A stretch of DNA of 64,000 nt from Halovulum sp039190275 (GTDB taxonomy: Bacteria; Pseudomonadota; Alphaproteobacteria; Rhodobacterales; Rhodobacteraceae). Each line of letters starts with the position of its first letter. Within the stretch, counting starts at the first letter, position 1. The position numbers and the translations under genes were made by a program. Below the pieces are notes generated by a model, which was not told where the DNA came from, searched no databases, and worked only from the letters and a program-made list of their open reading frames with translations. The stretch lies in NCBI GenBank assembly GCA_039190275.1, contig JBCCYF010000007.1, forward strand, positions 7,705 to 71,704, read 5' to 3'. Positions 60,772 to 64,000 of this stretch are shown piece after piece.

Positions 60772-61644
60772 TCACGCCCTGTGAAATTTTGCCCTTTCCA
60801 AAGGACCGCCTGGCATCAACAAAACCCGCTTCTCTGCCAGATCAATCAAATGCGCCAGTACGTTCCGCTGGGCGGCGGGGTGCAGGTGGGCCGCAACGTC
60901 CGAGTATATCCGCGCGGTGAGCTCTGCAGCCGACGCCCCTGTTCCAACTGCCTCCAAAATCTGCGCCTCGCGCATGCGTCGGTGCACTGCCTGTTGCCGG
61001 GCGCGTGCAGGGCCGTCCTCGACCGGTTCACCATGTCCCGGAAGATAAACCTGCTCGGGCCGTGCCGCGAGCAGATCCATCGAGTTCAGAAAGGCCCCAA
61101 CACTACCATCAGGTGGTGAAATCAGGGTTGTCGACCATCCCATGACGGTATCGCCCGAAAGGATCATGTTTCGCCCCTCAAGCACGAAACACATATGACT
61201 GCTCAGATGCCCGGGCGTGTGCAATGCGGTCAGGTCCCAGCCGTCGCCAGTGATACGGTCGCCATGGTTAAGCCGCTGGTCGGGCGTGAATGCGTGGTCG
61301 ATCCCCTCGCCCCCCGCCAAACCTCCACGGTCTGCGAGCTTTGCCATCAGCTCTGACCGCCCCGCCGTCGCTGGGCCAAACGCCAGCACCGGTGCGGATG
61401 TGGCACGAACCAGCGCGGCGACACCACCCGAATGATCCAGATGCGCGTGTGTGACCAGTATATGGCTTACACGTCCCAACTCTAGGATCGCCTCGGAATG
61501 CGCAACCGACGCGGGCCCGGGGTCGATTACCGCGATGGCCCCTTCCCCCAAAATATAGGTCTGTGTACCGGTCGCTGTCATCGGACCGGGGTTCGGCGCG
61601 GTCAAACGGCGGACACCGGCAGCAATCGGGGTGATCGTACTCAT
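60772..61644 (-). CDS. Metallo-beta-lactamase-fold hydrolase (LACTB2-like)
   Basis: 290 residues from ATG 61644, preceded by a strong GGAGGAGG ribosome site; the long upstream extension is antisense to the neighbouring kinase gene. The metal motif is THAHLDHSGG, followed by LHTPGHLSSHMCF, LSGDTVMGWSTTLI and PGHGEPV. A C-terminal winged-helix-like region (RRMREAQILEAVG, AHLIDLAEK) resembles LACTB2-type enzymes, which act on RNA or thioesters. Substrate unknown. It is divergent from the EnvZ-like kinase gene. Confidence 0.92.
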   Translation of the reverse strand: MSTITPIAAGVRRLTAPNPGPMTATGTQTYILGEGAIAVIDPGPASVAHSEAILELGRVSHILVTHAHLDHSGGVAALVRATSAPVLAFGPATAGRSELMAKLADRGGLAGGEGIDHAFTPDQRLNHGDRITGDGWDLTALHTPGHLSSHMCFVLEGRNMILSGDTVMGWSTTLISPPDGSVGAFLNSMDLLAARPEQVYLPGHGEPVEDGPARARQQAVHRRMREAQILEAVGTGASAAELTARIYSDVAAHLHPAAQRNVLAHLIDLAEKRVLLMPGGPLERAKFHRA

Positions 61645-61692
61645 GCCTCCTCCTTGCCGGGGGGTCCGCTCTGAATTATCCCTAGCCTGACC

Positions 61693-63027
61693 ATGGCGCG
61701 CCCGGATCACAAGAGCTACCTGCCACGCTCGCTGCTTCCGCGAGCGATCCTGATCGTGATAGTCCCCCTTATCGCGCTTCAGATGGTTGTGGCATTCGTC
61801 TTTGTACAACGCCATTTCGAGGGTGTTACCCGGCAGATGACCCGCAACATCGCGCGTGAGTTGGCGGTGGCGCAGCAGGTGATCGACACCTCGCCCACAA
61901 CGGCGATTGCGCAGCTGAGGTTGATCAACCTGTCGGAACCTCTGGCGATCCAGCTGAGCCTGACACCCGGCGGCCGGATTGACACACAGCATCGCCGCGA
62001 TTGGTTTGACCTTTCGGGACGCGCACTGATTGCGGAGATGGAGGCACTCTTGGGCCGTGACCTTGCCGTGGACCTGGTCAGCGACGGGCGCAGTGTGGAT
62101 GCGCTTTTGCTCACCGAGAAGGGAATCCTTCGGGCCCTGATCCCCCGCAGCCGGGTCACCGCCTCAAACCCACATCAGCTCTTGGTCCTTATGGCGGTCA
62201 CCGCCCTTATCCTGTCGGTCATCGCCATCCTGTTTCTGCGCAACCAGATGAAACCGATCCTGGACCTGGCGGATGCCTCCGAGGCCTTCGGCAAAGGGCG
62301 TTCGTTGCCGTTCCGACCGGCTGGCGCGGATGAAGTGCGCAGGGCGGGGTCGGCCTTCCTCTCCATGCGTACCCGGATCGAGCGCGCGATTGAACAGCGG
62401 ACACTGATGCTCTCAGGTGTCAGCCACGACCTGCGCACGCCGCTGACACGCATGAAGTTGACGCTTGCCCTGGCCGAGGATCTGCCCGAAGCGCAGGAAC
62501 TGGACCGCGACGTTCTGGATATGGAACAGATGCTTAACGCCTTTTTGGCCTTCGCGCGGGGGGACGGGCAGGAGGACCTGTCAGAGGTCGATCTGCCCGC
62601 CCTTGTCGAGGACATTGCCGCCCAGGCTGCACGGGCCGGCACCAAGATCGAAACGCAGATTGATCTTGACCCTGGTCTAAGCCCCCGCATGCCCCTGCGC
62701 GAGGCCGCGGTTCGGCGCGCCTTGCAGAACTTGATCGGAAATGCCGGCCGATACGGCACGCAGGTGTTGCTCGGCCTGAGGTTCACCGCACGCTCTGCGT
62801 TCTTTACGATCGAAGACAACGGCCCCGGGGTTCCGGAAACCCAGCATGACGAGATGATGCGGCCGTTTACCCGTCTCGATAAATCCCGAAATCAGGACAA
62901 GGGCGGCGGCGTGGGGTTGGGGCTGGCAATCGCCCAGGACGTGGCCCGGTCCCACGGTGGTGTGCTGGAGCTTTCGACCAGCGAGGCGCTTGGCGGGCTC
63001 AAATGCACCTTCAGGATCCCCCGCTGA
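61693..63027 (+). CDS. Sensor histidine kinase, EnvZ-like
   Basis: 444 residues. Membrane segments are about 18-38 and 161-182, with a periplasmic loop between them and a HAMP domain after (LRNQMKPILDLADASEAFGKG). The H-box is SGVSHDLRTPLTRMKL, and the GHKL motifs are LQNLIGNAGRYG, IEDNGPGVP and KGGGVGLGLAIA. Related Rhodobacterales kinases pair with OmpR-type regulators; none is encoded next to it here, so the regulator must be elsewhere. Signal unknown. Confidence 0.94.
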   Translation: MARPDHKSYLPRSLLPRAILIVIVPLIALQMVVAFVFVQRHFEGVTRQMTRNIARELAVAQQVIDTSPTTAIAQLRLINLSEPLAIQLSLTPGGRIDTQHRRDWFDLSGRALIAEMEALLGRDLAVDLVSDGRSVDALLLTEKGILRALIPRSRVTASNPHQLLVLMAVTALILSVIAILFLRNQMKPILDLADASEAFGKGRSLPFRPAGADEVRRAGSAFLSMRTRIERAIEQRTLMLSGVSHDLRTPLTRMKLTLALAEDLPEAQELDRDVLDMEQMLNAFLAFARGDGQEDLSEVDLPALVEDIAAQAARAGTKIETQIDLDPGLSPRMPLREAAVRRALQNLIGNAGRYGTQVLLGLRFTARSAFFTIEDNGPGVPETQHDEMMRPFTRLDKSRNQDKGGGVGLGLAIAQDVARSHGGVLELSTSEALGGLKCTFRIPR

Positions 63028-64000
63028 TCTCGTCCATCGCTTCGCGTATCAAAAGCGGGATACTGGCCGCGAGCTTCAACGCCTGTTCGGGGTTCGAGGC
63101 ATTTCCATCCAGCGAACGCTTGCGCACCCCTTGCAGGATCGCGGCCATCCGAAACAGGGCGAAAGCAATAGGGAATGTCATATCGGGCGGTGTCGTCCAC
63201 CCGGCACGTTCGGCATATCGCGCGATATACGCTGAATCCTGAGGTATGTTCAACGCGGTCCGGTCGACGCCGCGCAGTCCACGACCCTCCTCTCCCGCGG
63301 GCATGCGCCACTGCATGATCTGGGTGCCCAGATCGGCCAGTGGATCCCCCAAGGTTGACAGTTCCCAGTCCAAAACAGCCAGGATTTCACCTGAACCGGG
63401 GTCAAAGCGCAGATTGTCCAGACGCCAGTCACCGTGCACGATCCGCGCCGCTCCCTGGGGATAGGGCACATTGGCTTGCAGCCAATCGATCACGCCATCG
63501 ACGCCCGCCACGATCACAGTCTCGTTTGTCCGATACTGCGCCGCCCATAGCCGCAACTGCCGAGCGTAGTAGCCCTCGGGTCGGCCGAAATCACCAAGGC
63601 CAACCCCGACCGGGTCAATACGATGCAGCGCGGCCAAACAGGCGTTCATATTGTCATACAACGCGCCGCGCGACGTCGTGCTCAGGCCCGGACAACTCGG
63701 ATCGTTTTCCGTTTGGCCCTCTACGTACTCCATAATGTAAAACGGCGCGCCCAGTACTTCCGATTCTTCGCACAACGCATGGGCCCGGGGGACCGGCACG
63801 TCGGAGCGGGACAGTGCGTGCATCACACGAAACTCACGCTCAATCGCATGTGCCGAGGGCATCAACTCACCTGGCGGCTTTCTGCGAACCACCAGTCGCC
63901 CGACGTCTGTCTCAAGAACGAACGTGGGGTTCGACTGCCCGGTTGGCGTTTTCGAAGCGGACCGAATTTCGGTGAACCCCGGGATCCGACCCCGCATCCA
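63011..64000 (-). CDS. APH-like phosphotransferase (acyl-CoA dehydrogenase family 10 N-terminal type), 5' end cut
   Basis: About 329 residues visible; the frame continues past the right edge, so the true start is outside. The visible N-terminus is RIPGFTEIRSASKTPTGQSNPTFVLETD. The kinase catalytic loop is IVHGDWRLDNLRF and the metal-binding loop is AVLDWELSTLGDPLADLG. It matches the aminoglycoside-phosphotransferase-like family found beside acyl-CoA dehydrogenases, which phosphorylates hydroxyacyl-CoA in some organisms. It overlaps the kinase gene stop by about 17 bp on the opposite strand. Confidence 0.92.
   Translation of the reverse strand, partial: WMRGRIPGFTEIRSASKTPTGQSNPTFVLETDVGRLVVRRKPPGELMPSAHAIEREFRVMHALSRSDVPVPRAHALCEESEVLGAPFYIMEYVEGQTENDPSCPGLSTTSRGALYDNMNACLAALHRIDPVGVGLGDFGRPEGYYARQLRLWAAQYRTNETVIVAGVDGVIDWLQANVPYPQGAARIVHGDWRLDNLRFDPGSGEILAVLDWELSTLGDPLADLGTQIMQWRMPAGEEGRGLRGVDRTALNIPQDSAYIARYAERAGWTTPPDMTFPIAFALFRMAAILQGVRKRSLDGNASNPEQALKLAASIPLLIREAMDEISGGS

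Overview
The window looks like chromosomal DNA of a marine alphaproteobacterium of the Rhodobacterales (Roseobacter group). The basis is high GC coding sequence, the gene repertoire (two DMSP lyases, DUF6314 and DUF1476 genes, a corrinoid/methyltransferase set, Tat- and Sec-exported ABC binding proteins) and alphaproteobacterial pairings such as yqeY/carA and DUF1476/purC. No insertion sequence, prophage, CRISPR array or rRNA was seen. Two tRNA genes (Thr-TGT, Asn-GTT) are present.

Layout. 1-11.4 kb holds ordinary and metabolic genes: a truncated DctB-like histidine kinase, a PLP trans-sulfuration enzyme, a cytochrome P450, an M20 amidohydrolase, mazG, yqeY, carA, a polytopic GT2 glycosyltransferase with an unusual N-terminal region, and a Tat-exported metallo-beta-lactamase-fold protein, then tRNA-Thr. 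11.7-27.3 kb is one tightly packed 14-gene minus-strand catabolic operon. In transcription order it encodes a Gfo/Idh/MocA dehydrogenase, a CoA-transferase, an enoyl-CoA hydratase, an aldehyde dehydrogenase, a CUT1-type sugar ABC transporter (binding protein, two permeases, ATPase), two GMC flavoprotein dehydrogenases around an SDR, a Dabb-barrel protein, a DUF993 aldolase-like protein and a LacI-type repressor. Two direct copies of an imperfect palindrome with a central CG lie just upstream of the first gene and are probably the LacI operators. The substrate is unknown; a glycoside or polyol is my best inference.

27.3-35.8 kb carries a membrane-anchored EEP phosphodiesterase, then a DMSP region: dddP (M24-fold DMSP lyase), a glutathionyl-hydroquinone reductase-like GST, an alpha/beta hydrolase-OsmC fusion, a small membrane protein, a strong terminator and dddL (cupin DMSP lyase), followed by parE. 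36.1-42.2 kb is a peptide/opine-type ABC importer operon (Tat-exported binding protein, two permeases, fused double ATPase) followed by a sulfotransferase. 43-48.3 kb holds bioY, a DUF6314 gene, purB, a glutathione-peroxidase-like gene, a DUF1476 gene and purC-purS-purQ.

48.5-51.6 kb encodes a DctB/DctD-type two-component pair whose regulator has lost the GAFTGA loop, the Walker B acidic pair and a probable arginine finger. 51.7-55.5 kb encodes a probable B12-dependent methyl-transfer set (DUF1638, corrinoid protein, homocysteine methyltransferase) interrupted by an opposite-strand aspartyl beta-hydroxylase-like gene, then sufE. 55.6-64 kb has a lipoprotein, rnd, a degenerate GHKL/histidine-kinase-like protein, a poorly coding AT-rich spacer, a large membrane-anchored protein of unknown function, a remnant of an aspartate/glutamate racemase, tRNA-Asn, an MBL-fold hydrolase, an EnvZ-like histidine kinase, and an APH-like phosphotransferase cut by the window edge.

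The most interesting items are the paired unrelated DMSP lyases, the uncharacterised LacI-controlled operon with its operators, and the ATPase-dead DctD-like regulator. All family calls come from reading motifs by eye; no search was run.
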